Assembly (NCBI GenBank): GCA_023055505.1
Contig: JALIRH010000002.1
Coordinates: forward strand, 23,504,437-23,568,436
Length of the DNA stretch: 64,000 bases
Source of the DNA: Callipepla californica brunnescens
Taxonomy: Eukaryota; Chordata; Aves; Galliformes; Odontophoridae
Direction: 5' to 3'
The position numbers and the translations under genes were made by a program. Every line of letters starts with the position of its first letter. Within the stretch, counting starts at the first letter, position 1. Below, piece after piece: positions 37,262 to 48,700 of this stretch. The notes below the pieces were generated by a model. It ran no database searches. It worked only from the letters and a program-made list of their open reading frames with translations, and was not told where the DNA came from.

Positions 37262-37438
37262 GTGTCTCATAAGACTTGTGCTCCAAACGCCTCAACAGCT
37301 TCATTGCCCTTCTTTGGACACAGTCCATGTCCTCAATGTCTTTCTTTTAGTGAGAGGCCCAAAACTGAACTCAGTAGTTGAAATGCAGCCTCACCAGAGC
37401 TGAGTACGGAGGGATAATCGTCTCCCTGTTCCTGCTGG
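37262..37438 (-). mobile_element. CR1 LINE, part 1 of a copy split by an LTR
   Basis: Minus-strand CR1 ORF2/3' region: 'CTCATAAGACTTGTGCTCCAAACGCCTC', 'CATTGCCCTTCTTTGGACAC', 'CCTCAATGTCTTTCTTTTAGTGAGAGGCCCAAAACTGAA', 'GCAGCCTCACCAGAGCTGAGTACGGAGGG', 'CTGTTCCTGCTGG'. In intact copies the next bases are CCACACTATTTCTGA. Here the CCACA is followed by the LTR start, and the rest of CR1 resumes after it at 37882. The 3' UTR is missing at the left. Confidence 0.95.
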
Positions 37439-37443
37439 CCACA
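37439..37443. repeat. 5-bp target site duplication, left of LTR B
   Basis: CCACA, repeated at 37882-37886. In CR1 elsewhere this sequence occurs once (GGCCACACTATTTC), so the duplication was produced by the LTR element's integration. Confidence 0.92.
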
Positions 37444-37881
37444 TGTAATGGTTTTATGTTTTTGTTATCAGTATTCCGTATTATAACATCATGTGGAGCA
37501 CAGGGAGTCATGGACTTAATGCTCCAGTTCTGTGGACTGTCAGTAGTTCCATGTATACCTGTCTCAGAAGAGAAGAAGAACTATATGTCCCAGAGGAATT
37601 TTCATTGTTTTGTTTCCATTTTCCATTCAGAGGGAAAGATACTCTCATTTTATTTGATTCATTAGCTTCAATTGCAATTATATTTTGTTACATTGTGTTA
37701 ACTTCCATTCCACTATCATATTTAGTAAATTAACTTTCCTCTTCAGATAATTGTTGCTGTTTTGTTTTTACATCCATCTCCCTAAATTTTTCCCTTCCCC
37801 ATTTTCCAGGGTGTGGGTCCATGGGTTCTTCCACTCCAATAGTCATGGAACTGGGCCAAACCTGCCCATAAATCGTTGATA
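37444..37881 (+). mobile_element. Solo LTR, copy B, inserted into CR1
   Basis: Begins TGTAATGGTTTTATG and ends CGTTGATA. It is flanked by the 5-bp direct repeat CCACA (37439-37443 and 37882-37886). It shares its order of blocks with copy C ('CATCATGTGGAGCACAGGGA', 'TATACCTGTCTCAGAAG', 'TTTATTTGATTCATTAG', 'TTAGTAAATTAACTTTCCTC', 'GGGTCCATGGGTTC'). It is 438 bp against 569 bp for copy C; most of the difference is one deletion at about 37638-37641, where the GTAAGGCCTT-containing middle part is missing. No internal gag/pol/env sequence is present. The two frames over it (37378-37665 and 37491-37733) are not genes. Confidence 0.93.
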
Positions 37882-37886
37882 CCACA
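37882..37886. repeat. 5-bp target site duplication, right of LTR B
   Basis: CCACA, matching 37439-37443. The CR1 sequence continues immediately with CTATTTCCGACACAAG. Confidence 0.92.
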
Positions 37887-38122
37887 CTATTTCCGACACA
37901 AGTCAGGATGCCATTGGCCTTCTTGACTATTTGCTAGTTCATGTTCAGCCAAGCATTTACCAACACCCCCAGATCCATTTCCTTAACAGTCTTCACGTCA
38001 CTCCATTCCTGAAGTGCAGGGCTTGGCACTTGGTCTTGTTGAACCCCATTGCATTTACAATGACTGACTGCCCCATGCCTCACTAGGATGTATCTGCAGT
38101 CTGGGAAGTTTGACTACCCTGT
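37887..38122 (-). mobile_element. CR1 LINE, part 2 of the copy split by LTR B
   Basis: Continues the minus-strand CR1 without loss: 'CTATTTCCGACACAAGTCAG', 'GATGCCATTGGCCTTCTTGACTA', 'AACACCCCCAGATCCATTTCC', 'TGAAGTGCAGGGCTTGGCACTTG', 'GTCTTGTTGAACCCCATTGCA', then a diverged end with CTGCAG and CTACCCT. Together with part 1 the copy spans about 410 bp of CR1. Confidence 0.94.
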
Positions 38123-39038
38123 GTTTTCTTAGGAATGAACCTTTAGCTTATTTAGAGGTTCTAGCAGGTGAGTGCAGCTACCATATGCCCTTGACCAGTG
38201 AACAGTATGTCTCTATTGGGGAAGGTAGTCATCTTTAACTGAACATGCAGATTCAGGAGCGATGTATGTGGAGTAGCAATGAGACAGAAAGGGGAGATCC
38301 ACCTAACCAGCCAGATCAGCCAAATCAATCATGGCAGTCAACGGAGTGATAGATGTCACAGCCAGATAGCCCTCATATCCAAAACCTGTATTCCTCAGGA
38401 AGGAGCTGGAAATGGCTGTAGTCCCCAAGAAAATTCATTTCCACACATTCTGGAATTTAAGACCTTAAAGTCCCTGAAAATCAAGGGGTAAAATATTATT
38501 AACTAAGGTTTTCTTCCAGAATAGACTTCTTTTATGCTGATTCTACCCAGCCTTCTCTAGCGGGCCATACATTACAATGTGACTACTGAGCAAGCAAACA
38601 GTGCAAGAATTTCTTGGAACCTAAGTCAACCTGCATACATGACTCACTTTCCAGAATTTTTTTTTCCCCAGACTTTTCTACTTGCTTGATTTGCAGTAGA
38701 GAGTCGAATGAAGCTTCTCTGATAATGCATTTTAAAGTTATTCTGTTGCAAACACTTCTTTTTTTACAGCATCCTCCACTGGAGCTCCTCCATTGTCTAA
38801 CTATAACCATGACTACGTAAAGGAGAAACCTTCAGCATTACACAGCAAAGGTTTCCCTCTCTGTTGAACACATGCATGAAATTCACAACCCTCTTTCTCC
38901 TACAATTTTTTTCAATGTTGTACCTGAACTACATTTTCCTTTGCCGCTTAAAAAAATAAAAAATCTAACACTCTCAGTGGATTACCAAGAGGTTTCTCAC
39001 TACAAGCAATTCTGTTGGAAGAAAGAATATTGTACAGC
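38123..39038. other. Non-coding sequence between CR1 and LTR copy C
   Basis: Frames of 60-76 codons occur on both strands (38279-38491, 38583-38810, 38614-38820, 38872-39102), none with a recognised domain. I see no internal retroviral sequence, PBS or polypurine tract that would join LTR B and LTR C into one provirus. Confidence 0.6.
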
Positions 39039-39043
39039 TCTTT
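39039..39043. repeat. 5-bp target site duplication, left of LTR C
   Basis: TCTTT, repeated at 39613-39617. It differs from the CCACA around LTR B. Confidence 0.9.
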
Positions 39044-39612
39044 TGTCGTGGTTTTATGATTTCTGTTATATTACTGATATTCTACATCACAACATCATGT
39101 AGTGTATTGGGAGTTAAAGAGTTAATGCTCCAGCTGCATGGATCATCAATAGTTCTGGGTATACCTGTCTCAGAAAGAAAGAACTACATTCCCCAGAGGA
39201 CTGTGCGATGCTTTGCAATTTTGCGTGTTTCTGCTTAGAGGGAAAGAAAAACTGTCTGCAATCATGGGACCACCTCTCTTCTCTTCGGGATTGAGCTCAG
39301 CAGTGGGTGTTTGTTGCAGCCATCGGCCTTCAGCATTAGCGTAAGGCCTTTGGTTTATCGGACACTCTCTCTTGCTCACTTTATTTGATCCACTAGACTC
39401 AATTCCAATTATATTGTAGTATATTGTGTTATTTTGCTTTCTGATATCTTATTTATTAAATTAGCTTTCCTTCTCAGATCGTTGCTGCTGTTTTGTTCCT
39501 AGGCCCATCTCCCTTTTCTCTTTCCCCTTTCCCCTTTCCTGGGGCATGGGTCTGTGGGTCCCCCACACCAATTGTCGCGGAATTTGGCCAAACCGCCCGT
39601 AAACCGTTGACA
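39044..39612 (+). mobile_element. Solo LTR, copy C, complete (569 bp)
   Basis: Starts TGTCGTGGTTTTATGATTTC and ends AAACCGTTGACA, giving the TG...CA ends of a retroviral LTR. The 5-bp direct repeat TCTTT lies on both sides (39039-39043 and 39613-39617), so its ends are exact. Pyrimidine-rich CCCTTTCCCC and 'GGGTCTGTGGGTCCCCC' blocks lie near the 3' end. This is the best-preserved member of the family in the window and serves as the reference for copies A and B. No retroviral genes flank it, so it is a solo LTR. A 5-bp duplication is typical of ERVL-class and some other retroviruses; family name not assigned. Confidence 0.94.
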
Positions 39613-39617
39613 TCTTT
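39613..39617. repeat. 5-bp target site duplication, right of LTR C
   Basis: TCTTT, directly after the terminal GACA of LTR C and matching 39039-39043. Confidence 0.9.
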
Positions 39618-41095
39618 AAAGCACTATTAATGTGAATGACAAACTATGTTTCTTTTGGATCTCATGCTTTAATCAAGCAAACACAGTACTACATATTCTA
39701 TACTGCTTATGGAAAGGGAAAGTTTGTGATAGATGCATTTTGTGGGATGTAGTGAGACAGCAAATAAAAGATTAGAATGTATAGAGACAAAATTAGAGAG
39801 ATCAAAACAGAGCCAAAAGGACAGATAGTAGGAAACAAAAGGCATATCATGGGAACATTCCAAAAGTCCACTTACAAGAAAGTGCTATCATACACATTAT
39901 CAATATGGATAGATTCAGATTTCTGAAAACAAACTGCAAAAAATGCTAATACTTTGTATGCATGATTTTTCTGTTCATATTCTGATAGCTTTAAAAAAAG
40001 TTCTTGTATGTGACACACACACATACACAAAAGGTTTCTACGTAAAGCATTTCATGAAATGCAACGTTTTACACCTACAAAGAATGCTTGTAAATTGATG
40101 CAACATTATTTCAGTTTAATGAAATAGAATTTAGAACAGAAAACTGTTAGTAGACAGTGGACGTTACCGAGACCTTGTAGTTTTCTGCTATGATAAAGTT
40201 AACATCATTTCTTCTGTCTGTTACTAAAAGAGAATGTCCTTGCTTTCTAGGACAAGCAATACTTTTCAATTTTTTTACTGACTGAATGTCTTGTGAAAAA
40301 ACACAACAATAACACATTTAAACTTCAAATGTTCTAGTAACCCAAACACCCATCCTCAAAGCACCACAAAGCTATCTTATAGTACAGAACATGCAAGTGT
40401 AACCATTCTTTCCTTTTCCCTTGCCTCATTTTTTGTTGTTGTTTCTTTTTAATTAAAAAAATACACCTACTCACAATGAAAATGTTTATTTTTTGTACAG
40501 ATTAATATATTGGACTATATACCGCAGAAATATTAGGACTGCATTCTTTCTAATCTGTAGGTATATGGATTGAGCTAATCCATTTAACAGGTAGTTTCAG
40601 TCTTTCAAATTTGGAGCACTGGCCATTGTAAAAAGGAAAGGTTGTCACAGATCTATTCAAGATTCACTTTTCTGACAAATTGTGTACAATGACTACTTCT
40701 AAAGAGCTATCAGCAACAACAAGTATCAACTTTGACAGAATTCAGTGGCTCTGAAAAGAGCCTGTGTTCAAAGATACTGAATGTCAAATTAATAAAATCT
40801 GCAAGGAAAATCTATGAAGTTGAAAACCTTGTTTTTCTGAGTGAAATTTTCTAACAATCTATGCTCTTTGCTACTCAGAAAAAGAATAAACTATGTTCTT
40901 ATGTGTAATGATGTTTTGGGAATACAACTTCAACTACACCCAACTGGAATCTCTGTACAAAGAGAGCATCTCTGCATAGAAAGCAGCAAAGCGGTTTGTT
41001 TTGGGGAAAGGGGGAACACCAGCACAACAGGAGGAAACAGAAGTTTTTTAAAATACAGATGATAACAGAGCCACTATTACCACTGGAACAAATAG

Positions 41096-41122
41096 CAAAA
41101 ACAAACAAACAAACAAACAAAA
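41096..41122. repeat. (AAAC)n simple repeat
   Basis: Six AAAC units, nearly pure, of the same motif as at 910 and 7060. Confidence 0.9.
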
Positions 41123-41323
41123 CCAACATACAATTAAATTTGATTGTGTTTTGACTTCCAAATAAATAAACTGATGGATATTTTTCTTACTCTGAAAAAA
41201 AAAAACGGAGGAAAAGGTAAAACAGGAGTATTATTCAAGACTGAATTATATGGACTTAGAAACAGAACACTGAGAAATTCAGATGTTATATTTGTTTAGC
41301 ACACGTTCACCAGTTCTTCTTGA

Positions 41324-41348
41324 CAAAAAAAAAAAAAAAAAAAAAAAA
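41324..41348. repeat. Poly(A) run of 25
   Basis: Uninterrupted As after TTGAC. No retrocopy is identified to its left. Confidence 0.88.
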
Positions 41349-41590
41349 TCTAATGCAGAGGGAACTTAAACATTTGTACAAGCTTTCAGAATTCTTCCCA
41401 GTGAATTCAACAATAGGCAGCAGTGGCAAGATACTCTGTTATCTTGTTTATACATTTTCTGAAGTTGTCCTTGGTTCTCAGACTTTTTTTCTCATGCTGT
41501 TTATCTTGCTCCACAGCTTCTGCTCTGAATAATCTTTCCTGTATTCCCACAGGTGACAGCAGTGTGAAAGGCACGCCACACTCTGGGCTG

Positions 41591-41775
41591 TAGTGCAGAT
41601 ATTTATAAGCACGATATGCAGGCTGTTGCTCATCACTGGCGAAAGTGCATAGCTAGTAGTAGTGACTGTTGGAAAATAGTGATTTGTAGCTGAGAATTTG
41701 CTCTATCAACTAGTGTTATTGTGCTCTTTGTTGTAGTTTCCATGGAAATAAATAGAATACTTTTGGAGTGACCAG
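41591..41775 (+). mobile_element. Mariner-type DNA transposon, 3' relic
   Basis: The frame at 41595-41693 reads ADIYKHDMQAVAHHWRKCIA, then SSSDCWKIVICS and a stop. The 'HWRKCIA' segment and its distance to the stop match the C-terminal end of mariner transposases, whose last residues usually run W-x-K-C-I-(6-10 residues)-stop. The DNA after the stop ('GAGAATTTGCTCTATCAA', 'TTGTAGTTTCCATGGAAATAAAT', 'TACTTTTGGAGTGACC') resembles the 3' non-coding end and inverted terminal repeat of the mariner known in chicken (Galluhop). The catalytic domain and 5' end are absent, so it is a dead remnant. Assignment is from memory of the family, not from a search. Confidence 0.6.
41595..41693 (+). pseudogene. 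Mariner transposase, C-terminal remnant
   Basis: Thirty-two codons and a stop (TGA at 41691) remain open. Mariner transposases cut and paste the element through a DD34D catalytic core, which is not present here. The upstream sequence in this frame cannot be followed as transposase with confidence: a TAG lies just before it (41591-41593) and no core motif is seen. It cannot encode an active protein. Confidence 0.55.
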
Positions 41776-42698
41776 TGTATATTGTGGAACTCATAGAAGA
41801 GTCTCTGGCATATTACTGGCAAAGGACAACTTCTTTTTGACAAAAACTTCCTGGAAATAGTTTGGAAGTTTTCTAGTAAAAATATAATTTCACAAATATA
41901 ATGACATAAAATTGTTTCTATATTTTATTTTTCCTCCATGGGAACAGTAAGTCTTTTCTATGCAGAGTATTGGACCAATGGCTCTCCATTTTTCCCAAAA
42001 TGAGGGCTAAAAAGCTAATTGCGCAGCATGGAGCAGATGCCACAGAATTTGTTTCTGTGTAGCTGCATCTATTCAGTCAGAGACACAGGTTGGTGTGTGG
42101 AGGAGAAAAGAACTAGATGTCTCTGAGCATGTAGTCACGTGCCATTTTAGGACTTTGGCTTTGTTACTTAAAAAAACAATAAATAAAAATGTCGTTATAG
42201 GCTATCTTCCACTGGGGATCTCTATATTCCTCTCTTCTCCTACAGTCAGCTATGAACTGAAGTCCTAGTCATACTCATGCGGTATACGTCTCATTCCTAT
42301 TTCCTATCTCACATTTCGACTTAGATTTCTACAATTTTTTCACAGAACTGTAAGCAAATTATTTTCTCATAATATCTTTGATCATATAGGTAATTTCTGG
42401 ATATTTAAAGAAAATATTTGTCTATTCTTATGCAAAGGTACAGTTTATTGTTTTCCTGTAGAATAATATTACAGCAGCATCAGAGTTCAGAGTAGCTTCA
42501 GTACCTTTGAGCAAACATTCATTCATCTTGACATTTTTAGTTGGTCTATTTTAACCATATTAAGGGTAATGACACTCCTGTAAAACTGAGACACAGTCAC
42601 CATATTGCTACCTATGCAACTGATTTGTGGCATTATATGATGCAACTAAAATTTTACTGTAAAAGCTGCCTTCCTAAATAGTTCTGAAATTCTCTCTC

Positions 42699-42715
42699 TT
42701 TTTTTTTTTTTTTTT
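42699..42715. repeat. Poly(T) tract
   Basis: 17 Ts after TCTCTCTC. No element end is recognised next to it. Confidence 0.85.
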
Positions 42716-45700
42716 GTGTGTGGGAATTATACATTAAAGAAACAAGCTCTCACTCCTTTAATTTTCTCAAGCATAATATCTAGCTGTCCACTCTCCTATC
42801 TATATTTGCACTTTTTGCTGTTATATAAACATCTTCAGGAACACTGATGGATATTGTTCAGAACACAGATGAGTGAATAGCTTGTTATGAATAATTTATG
42901 TAAATCTTTTTCTTACGGCATATCTGCAAGCAGACTGCAGTTCTTTCAGATTTAATCAACATTCAGGATTAAAATAGCTCTTTAAAAGAGTTGCTTGTTA
43001 TTTATATGTACTGAACATGAGTTGCTCTTACCGTTCGTATGTCTGATGTCTTGATCAGCAAAGGCACACAGTACAGCTCTTATTTGCTGATTGGATAAAA
43101 ATATAAGCAACTCTTGTGCAAATCATCACACATGCAAACATATATTTACATTTCAGGTTGTTTGGCCAAATGTGACTTTTCTGTTCCTTCTGAATGTACT
43201 TTGGTGGGAAAACCTAAATTGCATGGGCTTTAAAAAAATTGAAATAAAATAAATGGATGATAGAAATCTCAAAAAAATTGTGTGCAGAAAATATTTTGCA
43301 TTATCTTCCTTGATCTGATTTATAATCACTAAGTTATTCTCATTTTCTTTATTTTTCTTTTTCCATTACTTAGTAAATAAGTTCTGCAAACTATCATTTC
43401 TTAAAATGAATCTCGTTTTTTTTCTATTTTTCTAATATACTGAATAATTATATGTCCTTTTTGTGACATTTAAAAATCAATAAGGTATAATGCTTAAAAG
43501 TCAAAGCATGAATTTTTCATGGAGAAGTCAATCCATAATCTGATCATTTTGAATATGACTATTTTACAGGCATTTCTAGTGTACAGAAAGAGAACCTGCA
43601 CAGTTTTCCTGTATCTCCATTTCTCTGTGTGCTTCTCAAGAACAAAAACAGTTTATGACTTGTGTACATATAAAATAGAATTAACCTACAACCCTCTTAT
43701 AATTGCTGGGCTCTTGGACACCCCATTCTTCATACCAGAGGCTTGTATGAATGCATTACATCCCTTCTTTCTTTAACTAAAATAAGACAGCTGTTTTTCA
43801 TATATCCATACCTCATACACACAAGTGAACTTGCAATTGAAACTACTAATACACTAGGAAGTGTTTATATATAAATATATATATATGCAACAACATTACT
43901 GTAATTTTTAATATCATAAATGGTGAAACCAGGATTAACATTACAGTAGCACCTACAGAATCATCAGATTTCATTTTTTAATTAATCACACTAGGAGACA
44001 ACTGACAAGAGCTTAGATACAAGTTGAAGGAGACTATAAAGCTATGAAGGCGTTCTTGGATCAGCACTGGAAAATGTGCTACTGGGGTATTAGACCACCT
44101 AAATCCCCCTTTTACTTTCTTTATGCTTGCAAATTTGCCAAAGACCATTTTGACTATGGTTAGGGAATGAAAAGAATGTAAGCTAGAATAACACATCAAA
44201 GATCACAAAATAATTAAGGTCAGAGAGGTCAGTAGAATATAATACTTCCTATTTCTAGTCCTCTACTCTACACAGGATTGTAATATCATTGTAAATCTTT
44301 CCACATAAATCTCTGAGGCAGCAGAAGGAATCCTCAAGACAACTATCCAGAAGGAATCCTATTTTTGTTTGACAGTTTTTGACAGAAAGCCAATCCCACT
44401 TCAACTTGTCTCATGAATAAATACATAGATACAATACTTTAAACTTAAATAACGTTTTCCAGCTAAGTATCTTCAAAAGCTTACCAAGCTCTCACTGCTT
44501 ACATTGCACAACACTTTCAGTGACCCTTGAAGAAGCACCATTTGACTAAAGGAACTTCTTATTGCTCTTTCAGGTTACACTGAACACAGTGTTGGGACAC
44601 CCAATTCAAATTCTTTGGCCTTTTTTTCTAGAACTAGCCAGACCATCTGCCATCCTCTAGCACATGAAGTATTTTATAGTTTCCGATGGGTGAGGTGATG
44701 GTATTTTATTGCAATGCTGAAGTTTTATAGGAATAGCAGAAACTTGGTGCTACAGCAGACATTTGTCTGATGTATTTTTTTTTAGAGTTTTGCAACAGTC
44801 TTCCTATTGAAATAATATGAGAGATGTGTTGTCTATATTTACTGAAGCCATCTAAATTTCTGACTCCCTATAAGTCTTTCTGGTCTATGCTTTACTGCCA
44901 GATGGTCAGCCATAGAACATTAGTAAACTCTGTGTATAACACACATGATTGTTTTTTTTTTTCTTTTGAAAAAGGTAAAAGCAGTATGTAGGTAATATAC
45001 CTTTTGAAAATCCAACATATTTGTCACATTAACTAATTTTGGAATATGGCCAGCAAAGTAGTGCATGCATCAGATTAATTCAATTGCTCAATCTTTACTT
45101 TGAAAGTTTAACTGATTTTTAGAGCACCATATAATATGCCCTGAGAGCCTTCAACCTTTTAAATTGTCTGACCTTTGTGTTTTTCAACTTACTAAATCAT
45201 CAGCTGTGGAACATAAAACTTTTTGGGATATTTCAAAATCTCTTCTGAAGTAGTTACAGATGTTCCTATGGCACATAGCTTGCAAATTTCGGATGACAAT
45301 TACTTTCCCTAAAAAAGGAGTTATGAAATTAATCCACATTTTCCCTTCTAATTGATAAATCTCTTAAGAAATAACTGTTTTTCTTATGTTTAATATATTC
45401 CGCAGAAAAATATTAGATGAAAAGTGCATATGGACTTTATAGTTTTCTCCTCTGATCTAAACTTTATATATTCCTTGTATCAAAGGAAGCATATAGGGAA
45501 ATTTATTTTATCTTTATTTTTTTTACAGTCTGCATTCTTCAGTTCAACCCACACGTAGTGTGTCTTTTCAAAGGAACAATGGTCCCTCACATGGATAAGT
45601 AAAGCTTCTTCTATTTCCATTTACAGTAATAGAACTGATTAAACTGATTATCTTTTAACTATTTGAGCTTCACGAAGGCAGTATATTAAGAACATTTAAG

Positions 45701-48700
45701 TCCAGAAGAGATACTATATCACTGACGGTGATATATACCTTAGGATATCACTTTATTTGGTCTCAATGGTGACATGCTTATTTATGTGAAAAGTAATTCC
45801 ACAGTTGAAATATATTTCAAACACTTTCTGAAATATCTTTGTTAAGCAATTTTGTTGTTATTTAATCAACTTTCACAGCTGTAACAAAGACTAAAGCTAT
45901 AGAATCAGATGCCATTAAAAACAGTAAAGAAAGCAGTAAGAAATCTTATGGAATGAAATACATAATAAGAACATCACAGTTTAGATTTAATTTTTCAACT
46001 AAATTAATACAAGAGTGGAACATTTCCACCAAGTCTCCTTTCCAATTGCTTAATTTTATTTCAGACATTTTTGAGCCAAAGTTACTAGAATATTCTGAGA
46101 TTGGACTTTCAGAAATAGGAATAAAATGTGTTTCATTAAGTGTAGATAGAACAGAATTAGGACTTACAAATTAAAATGAGCAGCTAGCTGCAGTTGGGAT
46201 GCAGTCCAGCATAAATGCACATCTCTGATTTCTGTATGTTTACCACAAGAATGTCACAAGTGAAGTCACAGCTCTTATCCCAAAATAATTCTTTTAGCTG
46301 TGAGATTTTTTTTCCAGATTCAAGCCTGATAAATTCAGCATCCTAGTTATTCCCCAGGGGAGCAATATAAGTACAGTTTTCTGAGCATTTTAATCCGGTT
46401 TCCCTCCTAAGTCACATATGGTATTCTGCAGGGAATTACAGCTTCCCAATTCATCTTTAGGACTTCCTTCATAGGCACTACATTGCACTGGTGTGTGTGC
46501 CTCCACCTGAGGCATACATTAATATGACACTAGTGACTTCCCCCTCTAATCTGGGATCTAAAAAAGCTGCCTTAAATAAGAATTTTTTTTTTCATGGAAG
46601 ACTGTGATAGAGAATGGATTTTTATTATTAGCTTCTTGCACCTTACGTGCTTAATGATGCCTCCTCACATGCAAATGCCAGAAAGGCAGAAATTAAAAAA
46701 GGAAAATTTCTTGGCCCTATTTTTCTTCTATTTCAGGAATAAAAATGACCAGTTCTATTTACATCAACAGGAGGTAATGCCTTCTACATGAGAGTAAAAT
46801 GAGATCCTCTAGGTTTGGATGTGTTGTCAATAAGACGGACGAATACCATGCTCAGTCCCATGGCTTTGAATGTCATGAAGTCAGTGAAGGGAGATTTCAT
46901 GTCAGGACTGGTGCCAAAGAGATTTTTGTCCCCCTACAAGTTCTCCCATATAGGTGATCTGTTCTCTTTTTTTCCCATTTTGTTAAGGTTTAGGCTTTCC
47001 TTTCTCAATATTAGCAGCAGCTGGTCATGTAAAAATAAAGAACGAAAACCTATCAACTGTCTGACTTGAAAAACATCCCCCAGTAGATGTTACTTAAGGA
47101 AGGAATTCAAAAGAACAACATCAAAACTTAGTGTAAAAATTCCCGCTGAGCTAAGAATTTTGTGAGTACTCACATACTCTCAGCTGTATTGAGGATGAGC
47201 CAAAGACTATCTCAATCTACTACTGCCACTGTTTAATCCTTTTTACTCGGTAAAGCAAATGGCTCTCCTCCTAATTTTGAAACTCTTCCCAATGCAATTA
47301 TTTTAACAAAACTCATGATTCAGACTTTGGAATTTCTTCCTCAAATCCTTTTCTGATATTATTTCTTATAAATTAATAAAATGATATATTTTTTCCTGCA
47401 TTTACTGCAGTATATAATCTCAGTGAGAAGTGTATAATGATAATGCTATTAGACACTACTAAGCTATTGTGTTTCAGAATCTATTTACAATTAAAGTGCA
47501 AGTCCCAAAAGACTCTTTTAAGATGATCCTATTCTTTTGAACATATTTCAGTTTCCATTTGAAATTAATTTTCCTAAATTTCAGTGACTAAGCTAAGGTT
47601 TTTAACAGCTTCGTGCTTGAGAAAATTGAGATGAATTAGTTCAGCCCTACCTAAAACTAAGTGTGGAAAAAACCTGATTCAGTTTGGAAATGATGTGGTG
47701 ACTATTTCTCACAGACTTGCAAGCACACCAAACATTCAAGAAAGAACTGACAGTTTGCTGGTGTTTTTTCGTTTATTTGTTTGTTTAATGTGGAGCACAT
47801 TCCTTTGTCTCCCCTGTGAAAATACATCCACACTTGGCAGGACTGCATGCCCTTTAGAAACTCATAGGTCACCTACTATCACACAGTTATTTAGAGATTT
47901 GATGAAAAGCTATCCCTATACTATGCAAACCTGTGTGTGAGGGTGTTCAAGATCATTTATCTAAGTCTCTATATGGAGGAATAGTTCTGACGGTCCCTTC
48001 TATGAAGATGTGCGTTCTACTCCTTTAGGCTGAAAAAAGCACTAAGCTAATGCCTCCCACTTCCATGGGATGCTTTGTAACTACTAAATGGCTATTTAAA
48101 ATTTACTGTGCTTTCAACTTCCGCGTTAAAAGAAAAAAAAGGAAAAAAAAATCTAGGTAGCGCTCCCTGAAAGAAAAATATAATTACTGGTAACTTAAAA
48201 AGCAGGAATTGCAATTTCTCCGCCTCTTCAGTCACTTGTGCAGCTTTGGGGCTTTAGCAGCTTCCCACTGACTCTGCAGACTACTCTAAAACCCACAGTT
48301 TGACACATCACTCTTCCTATGAACATTTTCAGGACATTTGGTGCATTGAGTGAAATTGACAGCTGTGCACCTGGGGCTTGTGACCAAGACACTCAGAATA
48401 CCCTCCAGCACTGCTAACTTTGGATAAAGATCCTGGCAAGTGAGTAACAAAGCTTGAACCTGCATTTGGGAGTCTCCATGGTAAGAAGAGAATCATCCCT
48501 TTGTGTTAAGCCACAAATGGCTCTTGTGAGCTTGGCCTCTTACCCTGTTTTTTTTTTTTTTTAGTTCTAAACAACTCCATTATTAAAGCCCAAATAAAGT
48601 AGATATAGGGGTTTCTACCTTTTCTTGGAGAGCCATTGCTTTACACATAGTTCAAAATATAGGTTCAGGAGGGTATGGTAATTTCAGGGACTAAAACAGA

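Larger units (their letters stand above)
39618..41590. other. AT-rich non-coding sequence, no gene seen
   Basis: Contains an AAAC repeat (41096-41122) and a 25-base poly(A) run (41324-41348). Frames are 76 codons or shorter, and those at 40899-41129 and 41320-41532 read through these simple repeats. No transposon is recognised before the mariner relic. Confidence 0.6.

Noticed and set aside
37444..39612. LTR B and LTR C as the two ends of one provirus
   Set aside because: Their target duplications differ (CCACA versus TCTTT), each pair being complete, and the sequence between them is CR1 plus unique DNA without gag, pol or env.
41324..41348. Poly(A) run as the tail of a processed pseudogene
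   Set aside because: No cDNA-like sequence is recognisable upstream, and no target duplication was found around it.
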